Part shown: one piece after another, positions 25,801 to 35,075 of the stretch | Layout of the letters: each line of letters starts with the position of its first letter | How positions within the stretch are numbered: the stretch's first letter is position 1 | Assembly (NCBI GenBank): GCA_038501785.1 | Contig: JBAMJR010000099.1 | Span: forward strand, 558,001 to 622,000 | DNA length: 64,000 bases | Direction: 5' to 3' | From: Myoxocephalus aenaeus | Taxonomy: Eukaryota; Chordata; Actinopteri; Perciformes; Cottidae | Position numbers and translations under genes: made by a program | The notes under the pieces: model-generated | Seen by the model: only the letters and a program-made list of their open reading frames with translations | Database searches by the model: none | Told to the model about the DNA's origin: nothing

Positions 25801-28800
25801 GATTCATGTTTAAATGGGGGAGCATGCAGGTCATCTATTGGAATGAAAGACTAAGGCTTTGTTTAAACTCACTCGTGGCACGGTAGCATGAAAGCTCAAC
25901 GCACTTGAGCACATTTGTTGCATTATTCTCTGAAATACCAGTGGGCAAAAAGCATGTACTGTGAAAACGCAGAAGGACAATGAGTGTAACCGGCAAAATT
26001 CCATAAACCAACCTCCACAATGCAGTAGAGGAATTATAAAATTATAAAATTGGAAACTGAGTGAGTATAAACAAAGCTTAACTAACCACGATGCCTCCTT
26101 ACCACCCCATCCTAACTTAAACTTCTTACCAGGGTACCATCGGGATGACAACTTCCACTCGTTTCAATTCCACTTTCCCAAGTGACCTTTACGAGAGAGA
26201 AAGTTGACTGTGAATGCGAGGAAGAAGGATTCACTTGGAAGGTTTCGCTTCCCAGAGAGGGCACGATGCCAGCCAGTTCGATCAGGTACTTCAGCTTCAA
26301 GCTGCACTCATCTACCGAGCAGTTGCCAAGCTTCTTTAAGAAACGTTTTAGGGTGTTTCGGATTCGATACCGGTCCAGGCGGTTTCGTCTCTGGATGTCA
26401 TGGCGATGTGCCATAGGAAGGCATGATTTGTAGCTGAAAGATGAAGAGAATAATTATATTGTAATGACTGCAAACTACAACAAATGCAACACATAATTTG
26501 ATTTGAAATGTATGAAAGTCATTATGTTTCTGAAAGAGAAAAATTGTATTCTATAAAGGTTGTAAACTTGAAATGGTGGTTCTGGTTTAGGCAAAACTAA
26601 GCATTCTCCAAATGTCAATACCTGACAGTCTTGCAGAGCTCTCTTAGATTCTGATGGCGCTCTTTAGCCATTCTCCACAAGTCCAACACAGCAAGGCCAA
26701 GGCATTCCTCTAGAGCACTCAAAGGTGGACACACTCCTGCCACACTCGCAATGAAGTCACTTCGCAACTATGTACCAAAAAAAGATCAGTGATTAATATC
26801 GGCCTATAAATGCAACCATTTCTGTCATTTACTGTTTGATCCTTCCATATTATTATTTTGATGCATTTTGATGCACCATATACAGGTATACATTTTTTGT
26901 ACTTTCACTATTTGTAAGGCATTTCATGAAAAAAAAAAAAAAACTCAAATGTAATGTGAAGATTTGTCTAACCAACTTATTGATAAATGTTAATTAGATG
27001 AAGAAGTACATAATACTAATAATATTGGTGGCATACAACCCAATAATTATTTAGATATGCATTGTACTAGTTTAGAATACAATATACCATGAATGATGTA
27101 TCTCGGAAAGTCAGTGGGAAAAATGTTTTGACATTTTTTATACTTAACCTGAGTAAAGAGATAATCAATGACACTGCAGTCAAGCACTGGACTGATTCTG
27201 TCTCTGGTCAAACTGTAGCGGTATGATGTTCCTGGTCCTTGTCCAAACCAGTTTCCAAAGAAAAACCTGTAAACCAAAAATATGTCCATTGCACAGCATA
27301 AAATGACATTATTACAAACCACTGAGTTAACTTCTTAAAATATACATATTGACCAGTGGCGGCTGGTGACATTTTTTTTTGGGGGTGCGCAGTTGGGCGG
27401 CGCGGTTTAAATAGCACTCCACAATGAGAAGAAAAGAGGTTTGGAGTAGAATATTCTAAAAAACAAACCTTTATTTCAAGAAAACACAGTGCTCAACACT
27501 GTCCAATAACAACTATCAACAAACTGTAACTTTGGGCATGAGAGGTTCAGAGCAGAATGGTTTAAGAAACATTCAATGTGGTGGCCAGAGCAACTTCAGG
27601 GAATACATTGACGTAGCATTCAAACTGGGGGCCCTGCAGTAAGGTGGCACTGGTGAGGTGGTCTTTGAAGGCAAAGCGTTCCCTGGTGTGTCCAAGTATG
27701 GTGTCACAAACCTACAGATAAATATATAGAGAGAGACAGAGACAGACAGATAAGTTGTGGGGAAATATCTACTACAAACAGGCTTCATACTACAGACAAA
27801 AAACTATGTTTTGTGTGTCTTGATGGCTCAGCAACATAGACAAAAGGCCAGGAGCCACCTTGATGGCTGTAGCTATGACACACACACACTCACTCACTCA
27901 CTCTCTCTAACTTGTTGGGGGTTGAATTGGTATTTTAGATAAAGTTATAGCCTGATATGATATCCACCCAAATCTAAATGTCCAACATGTGTTTTGCTGT
28001 GGGAAAGATAAAACATTAAACTCTAACACAGGCATCTGCTGATTTTGACACTCACCTCTGCAGCAATCCTTCAAGCTCATCTTCCTTCACAGCCCGGCGC
28101 TTCCTCGGCTGCTCAGAGCCACTGCTTTGCTCCACACTGAGCCTCCAGCTAACAGCTCCGGTTAGCATGTAGCTTGAGGAGAAGCTCCGGGTGTACGTCC
28201 TCCCGCGGTCACTGCTTTGCTGCTGAATATTTAAATCCGGACGTTCGGGTCCCAACTCTTTCAGCCTCTTCTTGTCAACATCTGATCGTGGATTGAAAGG
28301 TGTTTCGCGTAGAGATACCACAGAGTTTTCAGTCGCCATACTAACATAATCAAAGTCTCTGCTAGCTGTGTTGCTCGCGTAGCTACGTGGGAGCTATATG
28401 GGATGTGAGGGAATGATAAAGGTCTCTGACTCGACGAATAGTCCAACCACGTTGCAATAAGAAACGATGTCATTGGCTAGGGCGCAGATTTGTGCGCCCG
28501 AAGATTCACGTTTCATCCGCCAATGAGAAGCTGTCCTTGCCGTAACGAGGGTGAAATGTTTGTTCGCTGCCATAGACTCACATTGGGCCGGCGCCCCGAC
28601 AGGGGGAGGGGCTTTTCTCAGTGATGATGAATGGCGATATATTATATTTGGTATATCTTAAGTGGTTGTTGACAGGGGCTTACGGTTTCCCACACACATT
28701 TAGCGCGTCAACACGGTATATTTCTTATTTAAATGATTTGGTATATAATGTTTTTTGACAGTATATATCGCAAAATTTTAAGAGGGGCGGCGCCCTAGCG

Positions 28801-29396
28801 CCCTCTATTGATGCACCGCCACTGATATTGACTTTTCCACTTACATTAAGTATGCTGGTTTGAACGTGATACATAAAATACCTTAACATAAGTGTGTTCT
28901 ACACTAAATTCTGAAGTTAATGAACATGATGCTTCAGTCATTTTTCACCTACCTGACTCGAAAGTGAACTTGTAAGTTTTCTTCTGTGTTGAACATGTGC
29001 GATGGAGGATACCAAAATGAGAGATCGGGAGATGCCAAACCGAAAACACTTTGGTACACTGGTAAGATTCCTGGTGAAAGAGATCACATATATCATCATA
29101 GACCAGTCAATGATATAATGCATTGCAATTATTATTTTTGCACAGTTTTGTGGCAAGAAGCCTTTTTGTCAGACTTATGTTTTGCTTAAACTCTTACCAC
29201 ATTTTTTGGCTGCTTGGATGCAGACATTTTCAGCAGAGATTTGGCCAGATGAAATGTGTATTGTTGTTGCATCCTTTGTGGCTGGTAGGAAGTAGAGGTG
29301 TACTTGTAAACCAGGATTATTGCTAGAACTGGACCTCTGGCTGCCACCCCGGTCTCTGATTACCAGAGGGGCTGACTCCTCCTCACTGAGATCCAT
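16888..29396 (-). CDS. jak3: Tyrosine-protein kinase JAK3, complete gene
   Basis: Non-receptor tyrosine kinase that signals from common-gamma-chain cytokine receptors to STATs. Coding exons in transcript order: 29396-29198, 29070-28953, 27266-27149, 26767-26622, 26433-26130, 25177-25058, 24937-24780, 24694-24583, 24112-23932, 23760-23636, 23488-23357, 23241-23154, 22747-22623, 22516-22378, 22154-22003, 21747-21597, 21367-21240, 20099-19910, 18502-18381, 18150-17978, 17731-17614, 17476-17363, 17025-16888. They total 3351 nt, all phases agree, and the protein is 1116 aa (human 1124). Domains: FERM about 1-340, SH2 about 350-485, pseudokinase about 527-800 (HGN for HRD, DPG for DFG), kinase about 828-1100 (LGKGNFG, VAVKKM, VHRDLAARN, IADFGLTK, activation-loop DKEYYRV, SPIFWYAPES). 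ALSFVSLVDGYFRLTTDSSH and LTVCVQTPLGLDYKDCLI point to JAK3, as does synteny. A bounding acceptor (GGTCCTCAG) lies just before the ATG, so a 5' noncoding exon lies further up. Confidence 0.95.
18660..19350 (+). pseudogene. hAT transposase remnant, GTF2IRD2-like, in a jak3 intron
   Basis: The block begins with a hAT-like end (GGGGTCACTAATAGGCGGAC) and then encodes MCHCSTNHKYFEQKCPIKSK, a hallmark of the GTF2IRD2-type hAT transposases common in fish. Further on, GCTTTTTTGATTGACATCAC and HLN-KEF-like codons correspond to the later part of the same protein. Frames are broken and most of the transposase is deleted. A second, shorter copy of its 3' part is at about 34785-35075. Confidence 0.75.
20158..20365 (-). 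mobile_element. tRNA-derived SINE (V-SINE-like) in a jak3 intron
   Basis: Read on the minus strand, the head has a Pol III A box (TGGCTCAGAGGTTAGCATGCC) about 20 nt in and a B box (GGTTTGAATCC), as in tRNA-derived SINEs. The 3' end is TTTGGATAAAAGCGTCAGC followed by TAAATG, the tail shared by V-SINEs and L2-type LINEs. It lies in the intron between the exons at 21240 and 20099, in the same orientation as jak3. Confidence 0.8.
23546..23581. repeat. 16-bp perfect hairpin in a jak3 intron
   Basis: AACATGAAGTACCTTT (23546-23561), a CATT loop, then the exact complement (23566-23581). It lies in the short intron between the exons at 23488 and 23636. The arms are perfect, but the stem is too short for a typical microRNA precursor. 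Confidence 0.85.
25240..25815 (+). pseudogene. DIRS/Ngaro-like reverse transcriptase fragment
   Basis: On the plus strand one frame reads PYVIHLLDDFLTVTLPSS, which resembles the catalytic YLDD-type motif of tyrosine-recombinase (DIRS/Ngaro) retrotransposons (HLLDDFL). The flanking sequence is C-rich and unlike the AT-rich intron. Frames are interrupted and no recombinase is visible. It sits in the jak3 intron between the exons at 25177 and 26130, antisense to jak3. Family assignment rests on the one motif. Confidence 0.55.
27354..28824 (-). mobile_element. hAT element with 8-bp target duplication, in a jak3 intron
   Basis: Ends are CAGTGGCGG and CCGCCACTG, and both sides carry the same 8-bp duplication ATATTGAC (27346-27353 and 28825-28832), the hAT signature. 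Inside, on the minus strand, 28339-28052 starts a transposase-like frame (ELGPERPDLNIQQQ, then RTYTRSFSSS) of the zinc-finger MYM/TTF type. About 27720-27560 encodes a C-terminal piece (RERFAFKDHLTSATLLQG). The central catalytic region is deleted, so the copy is non-autonomous. It separates jak3 coding exons 2 and 3 and has the same orientation as jak3. Confidence 0.9.
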
Positions 29397-29444
29397 GGGT
29401 ACTTCTGAGGACCAAATCAAAGTGTTTTCTTCTTCTTCTTCTTC

Positions 29445-29507
<63 letters not shown>

Positions 29508-31780
29508 TATATACCTTGGGTTCCTTGAGAGGCAATGGTAAGTCACTGCAGCTATTGTCTGCCTTCAGTCCAGAAAACACAGACAGTCAAAAACACAGAC
29601 TTAAACTTAAAACACAACCTGGTGTTGAGAGTGATATTCTTTACTCATTGAGTGATTTATTTAATCATCATTCAGCCACGACAGGTTTGCTGAACTGATA
29701 CAAATTCACGCAGTTTTTGTTGTATGACTTGCATGGTCCGAAGTTACTGAGATAACAAAATGTGATTCACTCATGTTCCCCACCCACAATTTACGAGCAA
29801 GCCTAAAAAAAAAAATCACAAAATGACTTTCATGGTATGTATCATAATGTTTCCAGTATGTAATACTGGTATAACTATAACACTTTGTACATTGGTATAC
29901 TAAAGTTTGTGTGTTATCACATGTGGAGAATTCCCATGACTTAAACATTTTGTTTTGGGGATTCCCGTTGTATCACGACAGCGTTCGGCTGTAGCAGAAT
30001 CAGGAAGACAGTAAACTATATAATACTCTTACACAATAGGGTTTCACATTTCCATAACTGGCTTTCAAATACTTTACTTTGATAACAATTCAGTTCTGAT
30101 TACTTTAATTTGGCAAATTTTTAACACAAACAAAGTTTACATATGAATGATCAAAACCCTTTATTAAACATTTGTATAATAGCCGGTAGTAGCTGAATAT
30201 AAGTTAAAAGAAAACATAGCTGCAGACGAAGCTAAAACATAGAAGCACATTCTCTACAGTGCATTGTGGGTCTTGGATATGAAACTAGCATTTCTTCACA
30301 CGACAAACCAGCTTTAAACGTATATATTATATAACAATATTATGTGTTATTGAAGGTATTTGTAATGTTACCTTTTACATTTGTACAGCAAACGTCCTCA
30401 CGTTGATCATTCGTTGCTTTAAAACAGGGCTTTCTTCTTTTACTTCTCTATTTGTGCTGTATGTGTGTGTGTGTTTGCGTCTGACAGGAAGTTCAATAGG
30501 ATTTCCTGATTCACATAAGCTCATGCGAAACTAACAAGTTTATTGTCATCTCTGCCGAGCCAGTTTCGTCCCACTTCTTACAAATAACACTTCACTTCTC
30601 AGAATAATTGGATTTCAAACATTAACTTTTTACATTGTGCTATACATCAAGTGATAATGCTACAAATTTGTTTGCACAAAAAAGCAATATCAAGAAAAAT
30701 GCCACCTAGATTTTCTGATTCATTCCTTGAAATCTGGATTTTGGTGACTTTTAGCGCAGCTGTGCGTGTCCAACACTTCCACTGCAAGATATGTCAACAA
30801 CAGCTGATCACATATTTATTGGTTCCAACAGTTTTGATTCCTATCCTTTCGTACTACACTGTGATCCACACTGTAGTCCATGTGAAGTTTCCTCAACAAG
30901 CTTGAAGCCAATTTTTCATTTTATTTGTCGCAAATATTTAGAAAACCCAGAGCTGAATTTTAACCCTATTACAAGGAAGAATAAAAATAATATAGAACAA
31001 ATCTTTCATCTCCTGTTACTGAGTCCAAATACATCTTGAATAATTAAAGACTCCTGTCTTGAAATCCACAGTGGTCAGAAAAACGGTCTCCTGTAATAAT
31101 ATGGCACATTCAAGGACTAGTTATAAAAGGGAAGAGCTTCATTTAACGTGAATCTAAAGCAAATTCAGTCCAGCTCGTCTGACATTACAGGAAAAGAGAA
31201 CCAGCTGACAACTGCGGTTTCCCTGTTCACTCTGAGAAGGGTTTAGCAGTTTCCTGTTGTTGCTGTTAGAAAGCCACCTGCTTTAAACTGCAAACATTTT
31301 AATGTTTTTATTACATGTTTCTTTAATTACTCCTTTCATTTTTTTCTGATCTATTTTAGACTAGGTCTTTGTCCCACTTTCATCTATTTTCTTACCTTTT
31401 TCCTCTTAATGATATTTCAGTTTTTATATATTTGTATATTTTCAAGGTACACATTAAATTATAGTTTCTGTAAACACAATTATGTGAAACATCATCCACA
31501 GTCTTTCTTTTGAGTATCTGACAGTATACCCAATGTCCATTTAAATATTTAAAACAGTTAATGCATTTTAACCCATGTATTCTCTGTATGATCAGTTTGA
31601 TTCAAAGAGTAATTGTTGAGCTAAAGTTTGGAGAATAACTCTTCCGGAAGTGATTTAGATCTTTGATGAGAGTGATGCAACGTATTTAGATTTTAGAAGT
31701 AATAATTGCTGGTAAGGCCTTGAGAATCCAGATGGAGAGAGGGGGAGTTGATTATGGAGTAAGTTTACATCTTTCTGTAG
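29397..31780. other. jak3 5' flank with (TTC)n/(TA)n arrays and possible promoter
   Basis: A (TTC)n tract (about 29427-29446) and a (TA)n array (29451-29513) lie just upstream of the first jak3 coding exon. Further up no coding sequence is recognisable, although open frames exist near 30651-31039. Possible promoter features, by eye, are ACAGGAAGT at about 30484 and TTTCCTG at about 30501 (ETS-like), and TTCTCAGAA at 30596-30604 (a STAT-type TTCNNNGAA palindrome). The noncoding first exon of jak3 is expected here but was not pinned. Confidence 0.4.
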
Positions 31781-31789
31781 ACATTTGGA

Positions 31790-32290
31790 TACTTATTTCA
31801 CCCAGAAATCACCAATTAATTTGCTGTCACATTTCCTAGATGGAGAGGTGGTTGAGCAGAGGCCAAGCGGCTGCTCATCATCAGCACTGCACACTTTTCC
31901 CAAACCACCTGACAAAGCTTCAACTGGTTCAGGATGTAATACGAGCAAAGATCACCTGGATAGACCTCTGGAGAGCCGATCATTGTGTATCAAGTTTCTC
32001 ATCCAACTGGTTTATGACGTTCTCCCAACCTGCATAGCTGAGGCTTGGCAAATACTCCAGCATGCCAAGTTTGGCTAAAGAAGGGCACCTTGGAGTATAT
32101 CCTTAGTTGCTGCCCAAAGGCATTGGGTAAAGGGTAATACTATTGGTGCCTACGGTCTTTGGCAGACACAATCAGCATTGTTTCAAAACAGAAAGAATTA
32201 GCATGCCCCAAAACACCTTCATCAGAGGTGGGGAGAAGGCACAACATAAGCCTGGACTGGACTGATCCGCCTGTCATTCTCACTTTCTTC
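31790..32290 (+). pseudogene. Decayed LINE-like coding fragment
   Basis: Frames that switch between 31840 and 32290 read LQLVQDVIRAKITWIDLWRA, then KFLIQLVYDVLPT, resembling the region after the reverse transcriptase in a common fish non-LTR-like element. Frameshifts and stops are frequent. The family is uncertain. Confidence 0.5.
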
Positions 32291-32309
32291 CCCATGTATC
32301 TATTCAATT

Positions 32310-34290
32310 TACTTTTCAATTCAATTTATTTTGTAAAGCCCAAAATCACAAATTTGCCTCAGAGGGCTTTACAATCTGTACACATAAGACATCCTCTGTC
32401 CCAGGACTTCACTTCGATTCTGGAAAAACTCCTTTAACGGGGGAAGAAAAAGGAAGAAACCTTAGGGAGAGCAACTCTCCCTGAATGGACAGAAGTACCA
32501 TAGTTGTCATGTGTACAGAATGAACAACATAACAGAGTTACAACCAATGTTCCCTTTAATTTTTTTCAACACTGAGCAATTTTTTTTTTTTCTGAGCGCA
32601 CATTTCAGCACTGTGAGCAATTCGCAACCACGCGACCTGCCGAAAATGACCACAAGCCTGCGTTAGCCATAGGGGATTCAAAGAGATGACAGCAAATGCA
32701 TCAATATGTATACAAGGTTGATATTTATTCAATATCCTTTATAATGGCTGGACTTTGGGAACATTTTAATGATGGTGTTTTACCAGTCAGTTTAGTTGAA
32801 CTTAAAGGATCTTTGTTGAACTTCAATAAGGGGAGGTTATGACTGGTTCACTGGTTATGACTGATAATAATATACATACAAAATAAAAGTATCAAAGGTG
32901 TTTAGTCATTTCTCAGCAGGTACAACATTTAAGTGGAACTTCATTGAAAGAAAAATGCTAATGCAGTGCTTAACAATAATTATAGGCCTATTAAATTGAC
33001 ATGGTGTCATTTTTCCTAAAGGTAGCCTATATAAACAATTTAATAACTGGAATGGTTTGCAACAAACTAGGCTACAAAACATGTCATTTGAATGTCATTG
33101 AGGGAGATAGGCCTATCTGGCTATGTGGCTCATCTTGTCTGCAGGCCTATGGAAGACACATGTCAAGAACAGCATCTGAAAAACAGGTTAACCAAAAGAG
33201 AAACACGTTTTCCCACGTGCGAACTCTCCTTTCGCTTTTGCCTCCGAGCAGAATTTGCAGATCACGCCACTCCTTTCTTCATATTTAAATATGTCTGACA
33301 GTTTCATCCTACCTGTGTCAGGTTGGACTATTTCATCTAGCCACTCATGTTTGAACGTTAGGCAGACCTTTTTCTGGGGCACCTGCTCTGCCTTTCTTTT
33401 CGCCATGGTAGCCTATAACTGCTGGAGCAGGGCCCGCCAAGAGTAGACTAAACAGCGCCGGCCCGAGCTCATGTGGCGCTCCAGGCGAGCTTCACTTCTG
33501 GCGCCCGGAGGAGGACAGCGGGGGTGGGGGGTGTTAACGAAGGCAGAGCGCTAGCAGAGGTACAGAGCGCTAGCGGATGTACAGAGAGCGGATGTACAGA
33601 GAGCGCATGTCGAGAAACGGGACCAAGAAGACTCGACACGTCACATCAAAGATCTTCTATTGTGAAGATGGCTCACTCCTATCTCAGAAACACTGGCGCA
33701 AAAAAGATTTTTAACCCCTGAAAAAAAAATCGTTTGTGCAGTCTGAGAAATGTGCGCAGTCTGAAAAATCTATTGCGCGGCCACTTCGACTGGCCTGCGC
33801 GGCCGCGCACGCGCGCAGCTTAGAGGGAACACTGGTTACAACACATTCATTGCATATGATAGGAATTATAAGATAAGATAATATCCTTTATTATTTCCGC
33901 AGTGGGGACATTTACAGGAATACAGCAGCAAAAGGGGTAAAGTGCATGATGAAAAAGTTTTAAAAAAAGCAGCGGATATAGTAGAATAATAATGAAAATA
34001 AAAGCAATAATGGTATCGGCAATAGTAATAGCAATGTAATTAATAATAATATTAATAATAATAATAGTATCAGTAGGTATCAGGCAAGACCACGTTCCAG
34101 GTATAACCACGATCCATGTAAACCTGTGAGACTCCGGGAAAGAAGCAAAGTTAGTAATGTGCATTAATGGGACATTAATTTATACAGATGGAGATAGAGA
34201 ACAGTGGACGTCAGCAGGGAGGCAGGACAGGGTCCAGATATAACCACGATCCATGTAAACCTGTGAGGCGCGTTATCGTGGGACAAGCTA
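32310..34290. repeat. Common fish interspersed repeat, split by two later insertions
   Basis: The left part (about 32310-32544) contains AAGCCCAAAATCACAAATTT and CAGAGGGCTTTACAATCTGT and ends in ACAGAGTTACAAC. After the hAT element it resumes at 33843 (ACATTCATTGCATATGATAG) and then takes a second insertion, a family A tail at about 33871-33960. The right part (about 34080-34270) has two partial copies of ATAACCACGATCCATGTAAA followed by CCTGTGAG. It is therefore the oldest layer of this nest. Confidence 0.7.
32545..33834 (-). mobile_element. hAT element with 8-bp target duplication (nested)
   Basis: The ends CAATGTTCCCTTTAA and TTAGAGGGAACACTG are inverted, and GTTACAAC is duplicated on both sides (32537-32544 and 33835-33842). 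On the minus strand 33406-33188 encodes a transposase-like N-terminus with a zinc-finger feel (DIFKYEERSGVICKFCSEAK). The rest of the transposase is absent. The GC-rich right end (GCGCGGCCGCGCACGCGCGC) is typical of this fish hAT family as I remember it. Confidence 0.88.
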
Positions 34291-34784
34291 CCATGTTGGG
34301 GTGAACTGTGTGTCCATTACCCGTCAAGGTTAATTTTAGCTAGCATCTTGTAAGGAAAACCCTGGTGGCGGCAGCAAGGTCAGTTCTGCCCTTGACCTGA
34401 CCTGTAAAGTCAACCTGCATCAGGTGTATTAACGAGCAGCAACCAGGTTGGCTATTAACTGGCCCGCATCGTTGGATAACAAAGGGGAGGAGAAGAATTT
34501 ATACGATTGTTTTTTACGATTGTCTCTACCCCCCGCATCCCCTTGGGCCAGGTTGTTATGAAGAAAACATTGACAACAGATGCTTCACCTGTTGTGGGGT
34601 TAAGAAGTCTTCTTATAGCTGCCCCAACTACGGAAGCCTTCTATCCACCACATGTGCTCGGACTTTCCCTCCTTTCCACATCACCTGACTGCCACACCCA
34701 TCTGCCCACCAGCGTTTGGGTCCTTGACCTGCTTCCTGCATTACTTAGCATGACACCCCTTCAGAAACCAAACCTGTATGGAAT

Positions 34785-35075
34785 ATAGCTGAAACAAGTG
34801 GTCTTAATATCCACAGATAGAGTCCCTACACACAAATGTATCTTTTTAAAAGATGAGAACTTTTAATATAGTGGCTTTTTTGACTGACCAACTTCACCCT
34901 GAATGAACTGAATTTAAAGATGCAGGACAAATTCATTCAAGTACTTTATTTTAAAATAAAGCTTTCAAAAGCTTCTGTTATGTAATGTCATCTTTAAATG
35001 CATCCCTTATTTGACTTTCTCAATCAAACTTTCTTTATTTCGATATGATAATCAGTTGTTGACTACATACACACG
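34785..35075 (+). pseudogene. Second copy of the GTF2IRD2-like hAT remnant
   Basis: ATAGCTGAAACAAGTGGT, GATGCAGGACAAATTCA and GTTGACTACATACA match 18957-19345 in order, with many small differences. Only the 3' part is present. The L2-type LINE begins immediately after it. Confidence 0.75.

Noticed and set aside
16888..29396. Naming the kinase jak2 because kcnv2 neighbours JAK2 in human
   Set aside because: The SH2 and FERM exons (LTVCVQTPLGLDYKDCLI, DGYFRLTTDSSH) and the neighbours b3gnt3, slc5a5 and ccdc124 fit JAK3 better.
30651..31039. Overlapping open frames upstream of jak3 as a small novel gene
   Set aside because: AT-rich, no domain, no coding bias, no splice or polyadenylation context. 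Kept only as part of the 5' flank.
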